Positions 12,036 to 24,000 of a stretch of 64,000 bases of DNA are shown here, piece after piece. Below the pieces are notes generated by a model, which searched no databases, was not told the origin of the DNA, and was given only the letters and a program-made list of their open reading frames with translations. The DNA comes from Gracilaria vermiculophylla (Eukaryota; Rhodophyta; Florideophyceae; Gracilariales; Gracilariaceae). Every line of letters begins with the position of its first letter. The stretch's first letter is position 1. Where the stretch lies: NCBI GenBank assembly GCA_019155205.2, contig JAHNZQ020000004.1, positions 895,251-959,250 of the forward strand. Direction: 5' to 3'. Position numbers and translations under genes: made by a program.

Positions 12036-13305
12036 TGGTACAGATCAACAAGTTTCAATGATGACTCTCACTTTTGGTGAAACAACGCTCTACTGCGTGC
12101 GGCGTTGGTCGACGATTTTCTGGAGAGAAAGATACCGTAGCAGATGCCTGATGCAGAGGGATTCCGCACCGATCTTCTGCAAGGATGTACTTCAGAGTTG
12201 ATAGTACGCGAGTTGGGCTCAAGCGGGGAGGAATGATAGAGAGGAAAGTTTCGGGGTTGGGGTTAATTTGTAGACATTGTATGTGGTGCGCCCTCCGTAG
12301 ATACGTAAATTACGATTAGTACGTTGGTACTGTTGTACTGTTTGGTGCCCGATGAGGACTATCCGCTGCCACGGCGCGTCAGCCTACGCGCACTTTCGTT
12401 CTGCTTCATGGGAGCAGACATTCGCATGCGGAAAGTAACAAAAGTTTCACATTTTTGAGGGTTTATATTTTCAGGGAAACCAAAGAAATTGATGTACTAA
12501 AGTATCTTAGAGCAGCCCCTCTCGCTGAGTGGTGCTGACACGGTGTATTGTACGTTGCCACCGACAATGCGCCTGCGGTACTCTGCCAACCCCCAACTCT
12601 TCCACATCGCCAATGCCGAGACTCTTGAGCATGAGCAATCTGAAGGCGTTACTAAATTTGAATTTCCACTCATTCAGCTAAACCCAACTGCAGCACTAGA
12701 ACGATGCCAGGCATGGCAGGTGCAAGACTGAAAGCAATGTGGAGATTTCAATACCGCTTTTGGGAGCAATACCGTTTTTTCGCTCCCCACTCTAAAGCAT
12801 GTGGATAATTTACCAAGGGTTTTGGAGGAAGAAAAATGGTGAATTAATCGTGCTAACCCGCAGGTGCGTGAGGTTTTTCACCGCTCGTAATATTCACACC
12901 CGCATCGAGATCATAACCGTAATGATGTGATACAAATTGAATACTGCAATTTGCAATTCCCAATTCGCAATTTGCGGAAGAGAGCGACGAGCCATCTTCA
13001 GGTTGCATTGGGAGCACTGTACGCTTTGGTGATATCTTTTCCAAATGCTGTCCAGTTTCCATTGGTTACTCCAAAAGACATTTGTTCTTGTATACCCGTG
13101 GTTGATGACTGAAAACTTTATAAACGTGTAAAGTAGATGACTAGTGACAGAGATAGCTGACTTCAGTCAAAGTGTTCGGAACCTGCCTCTGCTCGAATCA
13201 ACCTGCTGCTCTAACTAGAGACTGTTCAGCGCTGGCACCAATTTCGCTTGTGCTATGTTTATGCGTGAGTTCTGCTTTCTCTGAGAGGCGCCATCGCGCC
13301 TACTG
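12036..13305. other. Intergenic region, enolase / sugar transporter
   Basis: 1.27 kb between divergently transcribed genes. No convincing gene. It should hold both promoters, but no clear TATA element or other motif could be assigned. Confidence 0.5.
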
Positions 13306-15151
13306 ATGGTATCCGCAGAAGACGACCCCTCGTCAGAGGCTTCTCAACAGCCTCAAACTTCCACCCATGCCCCAAACATACAACGAGACCAACACCATGA
13401 CCACGAGCCAGGTAGTGTGGACTACGAATTCAAAGCAAACTTCTCCAATGACGACGCTACCGAGCCAGAACGTCTACCAGTCTCCAGAAATCGAATGTAC
13501 CTGATGGTCATGGCTGACTTTGGGCTTTCCTTTGTATGGTTATGTAAATATGCCGTCGCCACGTAAGTTCTCTTCTTTTCAAGCTAATGCGGATAGTTGG
13601 CATGAAGAAAAAACTTGTGCAAAATTTTGCTAACCGAAGCTCCGCAGTCCTTACTTTCAACACTCTCTGAAGGCAGGTCCTTTTCTGTCACATGTTGTCT
13701 GGATAATGGGTCCGCTTTCCGGACTGGTTGTTGCCCCAGTTGTCGGCGTCTTATCTGATCGCTGTACTTCTTCCTTCGGAAGAAGGAGACCTTTTATACT
13801 CGGGGGTGCTGTGTTTTGTATACTTGGCATGAACGTATTCGCGAATGCCAGAGCTATTACGTTTGGATTCCTCCCAGCAGCCCGCGTTGTCGCTGTGATT
13901 GCCTTCGGTGTTCTAGACTTTGCTACAAACGCAATAATGTTTCCAAGTCGCGCACTCTTTGGAGATTTACTCCCTCCTGATCAGCAACATCCGGTGCAAT
14001 CCGCCGCGGCTGTCGTTGCCTCTATGGCGGAGATTTGCGGTGGGATATACTTGTCTTCTTGGAAGGATCCTGTAACTAATATCCGCAAAATCTTCATCGT
14101 GGCCAGCATTCTGCTGGCTGTAACATGCGTTGTTTCACTGGTTGTATGCAAAGAAACTCCAATGAAAGTTCCCGGCATAACTATGCATCAAGATAATTCG
14201 CGCGACGTAGAAGAAGGCCTTACGGAGAATACCGAGCAGCCACATTCAAGCAATACAGGTCCTCCGGGTGCACTCGACCGACAAACGGGCCATGAAGAGC
14301 CTGATTCCGATATTCAAGCTGGTGAACATCAGAACGAGAACAAAGGTTCCACGGGTGGACCGAGGGATGTCACTGAGGAAGGCGAAGAATATGAAGATGC
14401 AGATGAGAGAATGTTGGCTCTTCCAAATCCAGAATTAGATGTACGAAGCGCACCGGGTGGCAACGAAGAGCAATGTCATCGACGAGGAGATCCTCCCAAG
14501 CGAGCATCGTTTTGGTCCACGTTGCGAGCTACAATTACTTCGACCGTGCTTCAGTTTCCACGACCATTGATCAAAGTCGGTATTGTATACGGCCTTGCAT
14601 GGTTTTTGTGGTTTGCGTCGTTGCCCTATTACAGCCAGTGGCTTGGGGTGGACGTGTTACAAGGTGACCCAAACGCCGAACCATCCTCGCCTGAAGCTCT
14701 GCGCTACGAACATGGTGTATCTGTCTTCTCGGTTGCCAATGTCGCGAAGGCGGTTCTGGCCATGCTATTTAGTTTCTTCTACCCAAACATCATTAGTTTC
14801 ATTGGTGCAGTGGGCGAGCGACTTGTTTTCGGTGCTTCGTTTCTTATCTTTTCATCGGTTTTGTTTTCCTGTGCGTTCACGAAGGATGTTATGGTCGCAG
14901 CACTTGTTATAGCTTTGGGCAGCGTGCCATTCATTGTAACGCAAACTATACCCATCGCCATGGTCGTCCAAAAATACCCTGAAAATCTTGCGAGTAATCT
15001 CGGCATGATGAACTTATTTTGTGTCATCCCGCAACTTATAGACACTTTATACACGGGAAAAATTGCAGAAATGGCCGGTGAATCTATGGTACTCCGGGTG
15101 GCTTCGTACTGGGGGTTTGCTGCTGCGATCGCCGCTTTCTGTTTCTTGTAA
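13306..15151 (+). CDS. SUT/SLC45-type sugar:proton symporter (MFS/GPH family)
   Basis: A 12-segment-type major facilitator of 586 residues in two exons (13306-13562 and 13648-15151). The 85-nt intron ends in CTAACCG...CCGCAG. The signature DRCTSSFGRRRPFI after the second hydrophobic segment (about residues 121-135) is diagnostic for the sucrose transporter / SLC45 family. The N-terminal 60 residues are hydrophilic. The central loop is long, acidic and Glu/Gly-rich, and the C-terminal half has the second set of membrane helices. It probably moves a disaccharide or glycoside with protons across the plasma or vacuolar membrane; the substrate is not predictable. The ATG at 13306 is the first in frame and the conserved N-terminal helix begins after it. 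Confidence 0.85.
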
Positions 15152-16938
15152 CAACATGGATGCACTAATTTACTCTAATCAGGTCTAAGAAGAATGGAAT
15201 TGTGGAATCCTCCGTGTTGAGACTGTGCTGATTCTCGAGAGAATGTTGCCACTGTACCTTGTTAGGTTGAATTGGTAAGGTCCTCTGACCAACTTTTCCA
15301 CACTGTTGGTTTTCTCCCATTCAGGAGACATAAATACTCACTTTCCGTCGTTAGATCATTATCAAAAAAAATGTAAAAAGGATTGAACAATAAGCTTTGA
15401 CGGGAAATCTTCGTGTGATCATCCTGGAGTCCGGCAGTTGAGGAGAAATGTGTTTATATTGTGATTTCAACTTGAGTTTCAACTGGCTGTAAAAACTGGT
15501 GACTCGCTTCTGCTTACATTCGCGCTTTGCTCTGGAAATCCAAAATCTGCTGCCATTCAAACGAAGCCAAAACTACAACACCTTTCGAAAGACATTTAGT
15601 CCCCTAGCTTACGGGGGCTTTGCAAAAAGAATACATATCAGAATGCAATCAAGCGAACACTATATCTATCCCTCCGTTCTTCTGCTTGTGCTCACTGCGT
15701 TGATGATAATGTAAATTCCAAAATGACGAATATACTTGAGCAGCTTCAAACCCCGATGACTCGTAGCCGCCCTATTTCGACTTCTAAATGAAGGAATAGA
15801 TCAATTCTTCGCCCTTCCACCCCAATCGATATATTTCCTTCTGCCGGAAATTTTTCTGGCAGGGATAATTACCAGCTTTGCTCTTGGAGCTTATCGGCCC
15901 ATCAGAACAACCGTGAGCGGATATATTTTGGTTCACAAAGGCATGTAAAAGATGTGTTACAAGCACCGTAGATTTCCGGTTTGCGTGCAGATTAACAAGA
16001 ATGTGGACCACTAAAATTTAAACTACGGAGAGCGATGGGAGGATTTAGAAGCGGTACTGAAACTATCTGAATTGCAAAATGAGGTGGGGTTGTCCAGAGG
16101 GCTCGCTTGTAATACCGTGGCGACCACTTTGCCGCAATTGAGAAAGAGAAGCATGCTCAATCTTCTCACCATCTCATGAAAGATAGCCAGTTAAGGAGAA
16201 AGAATTATCTGTAGAAGTACCGTGATCTTGGAATAGGGAATGACATACCATAGTATTGAAGAAGAAGGCAACTAGACAGTGGTAAAAACTTTGCTTTATT
16301 GCCAAAAAAGCCACTTGCTCTTTCACCCCGTTCTACATTTCTTGACTTCTGTGTCGGTTTTTAGACAATTCGAATAGTTCCATGATACGATTCGTTATCC
16401 ATCACAGGGAGCCATCTCTTTCATACCAGACGTCATATTGAAACGCTTGACATCAGTTCTTTTTCGAACCGGTAACAAGAAAGCCTAGTACGGCTTTTTC
16501 TGTGAATTGTTTTCTCTTCTTGTTTTGTCTTACCTGCTGTCGGTACTTCATGAGAGCTTTGATCCTCAGGCAACCAGAAGAGCGGCGGTCTTTGCGTAGG
16601 TTATTCTTGTGCACATGCCGGCGGTCAATCAAAACGGTTTTTTCTTATTTTTGCATCATTTGCTGGTCTCTGGTACAGCCGTTTCGGGATCACAGCAGTG
16701 TTTTCTCCGTTGTCTACGTTATGTGCGTAGTTTCGCAGGTATCTGCATGTCGGGTGGTCAACGACCTTCTCATGATCATATCCGAGCTTATCCATTTGCA
16801 TTTCTGTCTACGAAGAAGATCTGGTTCAGGATTTTAAAGAGCGCAGTTTTAGCTTAAAATCACCGTCGTTACTACAGAAGCGCGGAGCAATCAATTGAAT
16901 GACTGCCACAGTGTTTGCAGTTGAACACTATAATACAA
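15152..16938. other. Intergenic region
   Basis: 1.8 kb with short unrelated frames only. T-rich stretches near 16500 resemble UTR or promoter sequence. No RNA gene or repeat was recognised. Confidence 0.5.
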
Positions 16939-19038
16939 ATGCCGGTAACATCAACGACCCGCATCAACCGAATTTCGCGCAACCTGCTTCGCATTTTACG
17001 AAAGAGCATTGTACTCTCTAGACTTAAACCTCCGAAGTTGTGGAGCTTGTTTGTCATCGCTCTGATTATTGTGCTCATTTTTCTGCGAGTTGGTTTACCG
17101 AAACCTGTGCCCAAAGTGACCTCATTACCGCTCACTTTTGATCTCGTCCGTACAACTGTCTCTTATTCTTTTTCGATTCTGGTTCTAATCCCTTCGTTCA
17201 CGAACTCCATTTCTTCAAATGGTTCATCACATGTTTCTAGTTCTGTGGATGCATACAACTATTCATCATTAACTCGACTACTTGATTCTTTAACTAATGC
17301 AGAATATGATAACGCCCAAACAAGCCTCACTCTTTACTTGTCGCCTCACAGACAGCCCAGCGAATTTGAGCAACTTTATCACAATCTTTCCAAGTTTCAA
17401 TGGCCACATGGTCCGGTACAATTACAAAATGCATCGTCAGGTGGGCTATTCGACTGGGTTATGAACGCGTGGAACCCCCCCCGCGATAGCAACGATGTAA
17501 CTCTCATCATTGATGCTTCTGCACAAGACCCTCTATCATCAACATATTACAAATATGTCAAGTCGGCTGTGGAACGTCACTCCGAAGCCCAGGTGGCTGC
17601 CTATGCGCTCTCACCTGTCGCAATTAGACGAAAGGGTTCGAAGGAGTCTCATGCACGCGTTTCTGAAGCTAATCAAGTGTTCTTTTATCAAGGTGCGCCG
17701 CTTCTCTCTGCCCTTGCAGTACGGGCAAATGTGTGGCGGACTTTTCAAACATGGTTTTATGCGCATCGCTCAGAATGGTTTCTCTGGCCCATTGTCGTTT
17801 CCCCTCGTGATAAAAAGGATGCGGCTTGGGATCATTATCATGGTACTTCTCGAGCGCATTGGACTCTATGGTTTTCAAGATTTTGCTCTGAGTTTGAATT
17901 GTTTAATGTGTATCCGACTCGGAAACCAAGTCAGCCGCTACCTTTACATGATGGACAGGAACCCATAAGAATAGAAGCGTTCAATTTTGATGGGAGTCTG
18001 GCGACGAGCAAGTCCAGCATATCTTCTGAGAAACTTGCCAAGATTATTCAACTGGGGAAACAAACGGGTGGGTCAGTGTCAATGACACTCGTAAATCACG
18101 CATTCTTAGAAACCGCAAGAAGCTGGATTTGTAACGTTGACGTCGCCCATATCAGGCCTCCTGGCGTGGTATGGTTCACTGTGGATGATACGGCGTATAA
18201 TTCTTTGAAAGACGTGAATGGCTCGTATGCGATACGTATGAATGAATTTCGGGGAGGTCGGGAGAGAGAAGGTACGTCGTATGGCACGCCGGGATATTGG
18301 TTGTTGATGCTAGAACGGACTAAATTAATCCAGGCTATCCTTAACAGCGGAACTGGTGTATTTGCGTTTGAAACAGACCAAGTGTGGCTACGAGATCCCA
18401 TTCCGTTCGTAAATCGACTTGTGCACAGCGGGGATGAAGTTGATATCGTGGGCACGATAGATACCCGTCACGAAATTGGTGGAAACTTCCTCTATCTGAA
18501 TCCTACACTGGCAATGAGAAGGACGTGGCGTGAAGTCTGTCGACGATTTGAAAAGTCGTACAAGGCCAGTCGACTCCATGGGCACTCGGCAAAATACAAG
18601 CGGTACATGGAGAATGATCAGTCAATATTGACGAAACTAGTTTTCTTTGACCAAGAGTTTAAGAACAAGAATCCTACGATATTCCGTGCTCTTGACACAG
18701 ACTTATTCGTCGATGGTCGATGGTATGACAAGAAGAAGAAGTATTATAGTTCTTCGAAGTCAAGAAGCCCAATTCTGATCAACAACAATTTTCTGGTCGG
18801 AATTAGGAACAAGAAAAAACGCGCTATTGAAAATGGGCATTGGTTTTTGACACATGATAAGTGTAACGCTGAAAGAGTTGAGGAGGCCATAAGATTGAAC
18901 GAAGAAAGAGCAGGGAATACTGTTGCCGTCAATAGTGAACATGACAAAGACTTGAGTTCTAGAATGGAGGGCGCTGATGTCGAAGCTGGACTAGACGCTG
19001 CGCTTGTGGCTATTGGTTTGGAGAGTGGCAAATCGTAG
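16939..19038 (+). CDS. Type II membrane glycosyltransferase, nucleotide-diphospho-sugar transferase (GT77-like)
   Basis: A 699-residue protein with a short basic N-terminus and one membrane segment at about residues 34-53, the classic Golgi signal-anchor layout. The C-terminal half carries the nucleotide-diphospho-sugar transferase signature: an acidic ETDQVWLRDP stretch near residues 478-487, followed by a GGNFLYLNP segment and an END block typical of this fold. The family includes plant arabinosyl- and xylosyltransferases that build cell-wall glycans and glycoproteins. The N-terminal 250 residues are weakly conserved and may be a stem region. The exact sugar donor and acceptor are unknown. 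The ATG at 16939 is the first true ATG of the open frame. Confidence 0.75.
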   Translation: MPVTSTTRINRISRNLLRILRKSIVLSRLKPPKLWSLFVIALIIVLIFLRVGLPKPVPKVTSLPLTFDLVRTTVSYSFSILVLIPSFTNSISSNGSSHVSSSVDAYNYSSLTRLLDSLTNAEYDNAQTSLTLYLSPHRQPSEFEQLYHNLSKFQWPHGPVQLQNASSGGLFDWVMNAWNPPRDSNDVTLIIDASAQDPLSSTYYKYVKSAVERHSEAQVAAYALSPVAIRRKGSKESHARVSEANQVFFYQGAPLLSALAVRANVWRTFQTWFYAHRSEWFLWPIVVSPRDKKDAAWDHYHGTSRAHWTLWFSRFCSEFELFNVYPTRKPSQPLPLHDGQEPIRIEAFNFDGSLATSKSSISSEKLAKIIQLGKQTGGSVSMTLVNHAFLETARSWICNVDVAHIRPPGVVWFTVDDTAYNSLKDVNGSYAIRMNEFRGGREREGTSYGTPGYWLLMLERTKLIQAILNSGTGVFAFETDQVWLRDPIPFVNRLVHSGDEVDIVGTIDTRHEIGGNFLYLNPTLAMRRTWREVCRRFEKSYKASRLHGHSAKYKRYMENDQSILTKLVFFDQEFKNKNPTIFRALDTDLFVDGRWYDKKKKYYSSSKSRSPILINNNFLVGIRNKKKRAIENGHWFLTHDKCNAERVEEAIRLNEERAGNTVAVNSEHDKDLSSRMEGADVEAGLDAALVAIGLESGKS

Positions 19039-20309
19039 AAGGTTTTAGCTGCTCATTCTTTGTCGGGTGTCACTCGCATTGAAGTGTGTGTGAAGTGTAA
19101 AGTTGGTTTTCCGCTTTAGCTTTGCTCAAGAAATACGTTGCTCATGCGAAAATATGATGACCTTATCGAAGGACAGAGCTCGTTCACAATGAAGAAAGAC
19201 TGAGCGGTAGTTGCGAAGCCAAAACACATCGAATTGTACATGGGATGTAATGATACAGGTTTGACATACGTTACATCGGCGGCTGAAACGGAAGCTGGTG
19301 AAGGAATAAATCACAATGTTGTAAGATTTGTCGTGAAAAGTATGATGTAGTCATGAAGAGCCACACCACGATAGACGCGGAACGGTGTTGAACAGCGGTA
19401 AGTGGCAATCCAGCGATCTCAGCACGTATGAGCAATATCTTCCTTTCGTCGCAAGTCATGAATCAAGACCATGATTGCAGCGAAAACGCCAGGAGGTGGA
19501 AGCCGTCGATGTTGTGTAATATGTTCAGTAAAGTAAAGAATTGTGCAAAAAACAAAGCTCTTTGAGCACATTCTGGCATCAACAATTCATTTCATCCTCT
19601 GAAGAACGACGTTGATTGCTGCCGAAGAACTGCTGTCTTTCGGGAGATATTTCCACTCGAGTACAACGAGTGAAACGCCCGTACGTTTGTTCGCCGAATG
19701 CTTGCGGCGCACAGATTTTGTTGCATTTCTTGTCGGTTACACTCTTGTCGGTTACACTGTGGCGACTTGCAGCGCTGTAACAAAGCAAACAGCTTGCATG
19801 CGAAGTGCCGCACGACTTTTCAAATCAGCAGCAGATGTCTCTCACTGAAGACGAGGAAGCTTACGTGTACGTGAAGCGAGGTCGTTCGCGAAGTGCTGGC
19901 GCGTTTTGGTCTCTGGCAAAGAAATATTTTGCTCTTTTCTCCACGAGCAATTTTTTGCATTCACGCGCTGCTTATGAACCAAGACTTGCGCTCTGTTGCT
20001 TAAATCATTGAAAGCCTCTGCTGCATCAGTCTGAGAAAGTTGGTGCAGTTGTTGGTGCAGAGGTGTCGTCCCCTCACAATCATAGGCCTGAGTATTTTTG
20101 TGTACTTTTCTATGGTGTGTGCCTCGAAGAAAGATGTTTTCTGTCAAACAGCCATGAAACGCGATCGATGAAATGGCATCTGATGTACAATCCAAGGATT
20201 GTCATCATGATTGCTTCACTTTGTTTAAGATGATATTCTGATGGAGATCAAAGAAAGCGGTCATGGCATCGGACTGATGCTGATTGCGATTCATGAACAG
20301 CTGATAAAT
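19039..20309. other. Intergenic region
   Basis: 1.27 kb with no convincing gene. A short direct repeat, TCTTGTCGGTTACAC, occurs twice in tandem near 19730-19760. No RNA gene was recognised. Confidence 0.5.
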
Positions 20310-20764
20310 CGCATCATTTGGGTTGCGCGCGCACAATGAAATCAAAACAACAACTGATAACAGTTGTTCAGAGCGCTGTTCGCTCCCAACAACAAAAAAA
20401 AAAAAATCTCACAGTCCAGTTGAGCCCAATGCTTTTCGGACCATTTACTGGTCAGGATTGATTTATTGAAGAGATGACTTAATTTTTGCGGGGAATGCCT
20501 GTTGCCATTTTCTATGCAACTAATAAAACGCATCATTTGGGTTGGGCACCGCTGCTTGCGTACGATGAAAATGAATGAATAACTGAAAACAGTTGTTCAG
20601 AGCGTTGTTCGCTCCCAATAGCAATAAAAAAATCTTGCAGTCGAGTTGAGCCCAATGCTTTTAGGACCGTCCACTGTACTTTAGTGGATTGATTTACTGG
20701 AGAGCTTGGTAGATTTTTGTGGGGAACGACTGGGGCATTTTTTTTTTTTTTTTTTTTTTTTTTT
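20310..20764. repeat. Diverged 219-bp tandem duplication ending in a T27 tract
   Basis: Two head-to-tail copies start at 20310 and 20529, each with CGCATCATTTGGGTTG. They share further blocks: ACAGTTGTTCAGAGCG, TTGAGCCCAATGCTTTT, and the GATTGATTTA region. Copy 1 has an A-run where copy 2 has a shorter one. Copy 2 ends in an uninterrupted T run at 20738-20764. It is non-coding. A small retroelement remnant is possible but unproven. Confidence 0.65.
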
Positions 20765-22975
20765 GAAACAGAATGAAAAAGCAATGATGTCATGCATGGC
20801 TTGGTTCGGACAACACGCGGAAGCTTTTGGGGATGCAGGAGGGAATGAATCGGGAGCGTTGTTGAAAGACGGCAATCTGAGTGAAGATTGGCACGTGTGT
20901 GATTGCCGCGTGATGGATAATTTCTGTGCGATTGCAAGCGGATGAAAGACTGCCAAGAGGGGGATCGCGATCGGAAGCGCATCACATTGGTTGCCTACCT
21001 GCTGGCAAAAACTAATATGTTGCGCGGGGTGAGAGGCAGCCTTGAGCTACGGACTGCAGACGGCATTCAGGACAAAGTAGCCGTTTGCTTGCTTGGACTG
21101 CTGGTCAAGTGCGAATGGAAATGCCAGGGGAAGCAAAAGCAACACTGGCATTGAGCGTGAGCACAACAACGCAACCCAACGCGTGGGTGCTTCCCATGCG
21201 GTCCGCACATTTGCTCTACAGCGAAATGGCTGCGAAGACTGCACGGGCAAGACGTCGGCAAGGCAAAAAAGCGTTGCGGCACGGAAGCTGCAAGCGGCGC
21301 CGAAAGGGGGGGTTTTTCTCGGCGCGGTTGCTGGCAGCGGGCGCCAGCGCGGCGTGGCAGGGCCGCACCGAGCGGGGGGCCGCAGCGTGCGGCGCGCGGA
21401 AAGCGCGCGAGCTGGCGGCCGGGCGCGTGTTTTCGAGCGTGGTGTCTGCGGCGCGCCGCGCCCCCCTCCGGGCGGGCGCGCGCCGCAGCGGGAGCGCGAG
21501 CGCGAGCGGCGGCGCTTCGCGTGCGACAGGCGCGGCGCGGCGGAGCGGGCGCGGCGGCGGCGCGCGCTGGCGCGCGGCGGGCGCGACCGCGCGCCGTGCA
21601 ACGCGCCGCGCGTGGCGCGTGCGCGCGCGCGTTGGTGCATTCGGCGGCGCGCGCGCGCAACGGGCGGACGGGCGCAACTGCGCGCGCGCGCGTGGCACGC
21701 AAGCGGCGGGTGAATTACAGAGCGCGCGGGCGGGGAGCGACTCGCGCGGGGGGGGGGGGGGGGGGGGCGCTTTGGCGCGCACGGTGGTGCGAAGGGGGCG
21801 GGTGCGGAGCACAGGCGGGTGAGAGGCGAAGAAGGTGCGCGGCGCAGAACAAGGTTGGCGGCGAACGGCGCTCGGTCGGCGTGGGGCGCTGCGTGCATGT
21901 GAGCAAATGGTGCGCGCGCGGGGCTCGGCGCCGTGCGCGGGGGGGGGGACGGGCGTCGCGGCGCGTGTGAGGCGCAGCGTACGAGGTGGCGCAGGCAGTG
22001 ACGGTGGCAGGCGCTGCACTCGAGAGCAGTATGTACAGGCCGACGAGATGTGGCAAAACGTGCGATGGAGGTCGGGCGTGCGCGGCTTTCGGGCACGTTT
22101 GGGCTGGAAGATGTGAGGGTGAGACGGCGGGCGGCGGAATGGGCGACAGTGGCGGCAAACACAAGGTTGAGATGAGCGATGAGATGTCGCAAAAGCGGCA
22201 ATGGAGGCCGGGCGTGCGGCTTTCGGGCACGTTTGGGCTGCGACGGGCAACGGTGCGACGGCGGGCGGCAACCACAAGGCTGAGATGAGCGGAGATTGGC
22301 GGCGGGAACGCATGAGTGTGTGGATGGACTGCCGGTTTGGGGCGATGTTTGAATGCGGCGGAGCACGTGTCTCAGCTGAGAAGCGAGGCACAGGTGCTGA
22401 AAGCTGACGACGGCGATGTACCGTAATTTGAGGGCAGCAATCCCGACACAGCTCGCGGCGAGCGAGATGTGCACATGGAGCCACACGCGGCGAGCGTGCG
22501 AGACGGCTGCGCGCGGCACCGCGGCTGGGCGCCGCCAGCGGCGCGGCGGCGGCGGCGGCGGCGGCGAGGGGCGGAAGGTGCAAGTGCTGCTGGCCATGGG
22601 CGGTGGCGATTGGCGCGCGCGCGCGCGTCACGCCGGCCGTGCGAGCGCGCGCCAGCGCGCCGCCGCCCCAACGGGTGGGCCACATTGCGCCGCGCCGCGC
22701 GCGCCGCGCGTGGCCTCACACGCCGCGCCGCGCGCGCCCCGTCTCCGCGCCGCTGCCGCCGCTGCCGCCGCTGCCGCCGCTGCCGCCGCTGCCGCCGCGC
22801 GCGCGAGGCTGTGGCTGCCGTTGCGGCGCGCCGTGGCGCGGCGGCGCCGCTGGCGGACGGGTGGCGCAGCGCCGCCCGCGCCAGTGCGCGCCGCTGCGGC
22901 CGCCGCCGCGCGCCGCCGCGCGCTGGCCGCCACCGCGCACGCGCGTTGCAGGCGGCGGCGGCGGCGGCGGCGGCG

Positions 22976-23015
<40 letters not shown>

Positions 23016-23716
23016 CGGGGCGCGGCGCGGGGTGCGAAACGCGCAGCACTGCGGCAGGACGGTCTCGCGCCTCGCGCAACACTTAGCTAAGGCGCGGCGG
23101 TGACGTCGCGGCGGACGTCGCGGCCAACGTCATGGCGGCGGCGGGCGCGGCGGCGGCGGCGATGGGCGCGGCGCTCGCCGTCTCGCGACAACGCCGCCGC
23201 GCGCGGCCCGCGCGTATTGGTGCACTGCGCTGCGCACGCGCGTTGGCTGCGCGTCGCGAGGCGCCGCGCCAATACAATGCACTGCGCGCACGGCGCGCGC
23301 GCGCGCGGCGCGCGACGTGGCGCACGTGGCGCGCGCACTGTGCGCGCGCGCGCGCACGCGCGCGCCGCCGCGCGCGTTGCGTGCGCGCGCTGCGGAGCGG
23401 CAGCGCGCGGCACGCGGCGCCGCGCGCGGCGCGCGCGCCGTGCGTACGAGCAGCCGCAAAGGCGGCGCTGCAAGCTCAGCCACACACGCGGCGGCGCGCG
23501 CAAAATATCGCGCCGCCGCCGCACCGGTGGCGCCGCACGCATGCCGCTTCGTGGCCGCACGTCGTGCGCCTTTCAAAGCGCGCGCGCTGTTTGACGCGCC
23601 GCGTCACGCCGCCGCCTGGCACGCCGCCCGTCGCCCGCTCCTCCGCGCTGCCGTCGGCTCGGCCGCCGCCCTTACTCCCCCCCCCCCCCCCCCCCCGGCG
23701 CACGTTACTTGCCGCG
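20765..23716. other. Non-coding flank passing into an extreme GC island
   Basis: From about 21.2 kb the sequence becomes almost pure G/C with G20 (21748-21767), C20 (23677-23696), GCC/GCTGCC repeats (about 22750-22800) and a GGC run (about 22951-23017). All six frames stay open because stop codons are AT-rich, and the translations are Arg/Ala/Gly/Pro-only, so none is accepted as a gene. It is upstream sequence for the MLO-like gene. Confidence 0.6.
22045..22300. repeat. Tandem repeat, two diverged copies
   Basis: The block GAGATGT(G/C)GCAAAA, followed by a shared GGCTTTCGGGCACGTTTGGG, appears near 22045 and again near 22181. A CACAAGG(T/C)TGAGATGAGC block occurs at about 22159 and 22272. The repeat units are therefore about 113-136 bases with small indels. 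Confidence 0.6.
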
Positions 23717-23722
23717 TATAAA
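23717..23722 (+). promoter_or_regulatory. Candidate TATA box of the MLO-like gene
   Basis: TATAAA is the only AT-rich hexamer in a GC-rich upstream region. It lies 284 bases before the ATG and is followed by a pyrimidine-rich leader with CCCTCCCCCCCC close to the start codon. Confidence 0.45.
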
Positions 23723-24000
23723 GCCTTTCCGCCCTTCCGCTCCGCCGCTTCCGCACACTTCTCCACCATCGAGCCACCACGCCCCCGCCCTTGCCCCCGC
23801 CCCCTTCTACCCCCCGTTGCTTGCGAAGCCGTTAGGCCGTGTTACTGCCGTGGCCCCGCCTGCCGTGCAACGTGCCGCACCACTCTCCACCGTGCCACCA
23901 CCCCTCTCCGCCGCCACGCACACACACACACTCGCTCTCGTCGGTTGGCGTGCGCCCTGCAACCCCTCCCCCCCCGCCGCACATTTGAACGCGCTGCCCC

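Noticed and set aside
21047..23765. Many long open frames on both strands in the GC island (up to about 500 codons)
   Set aside because: All six frames are open because stop codons need A/T. The translations consist of Arg, Ala, Gly and Pro repeats, with no conserved motif.
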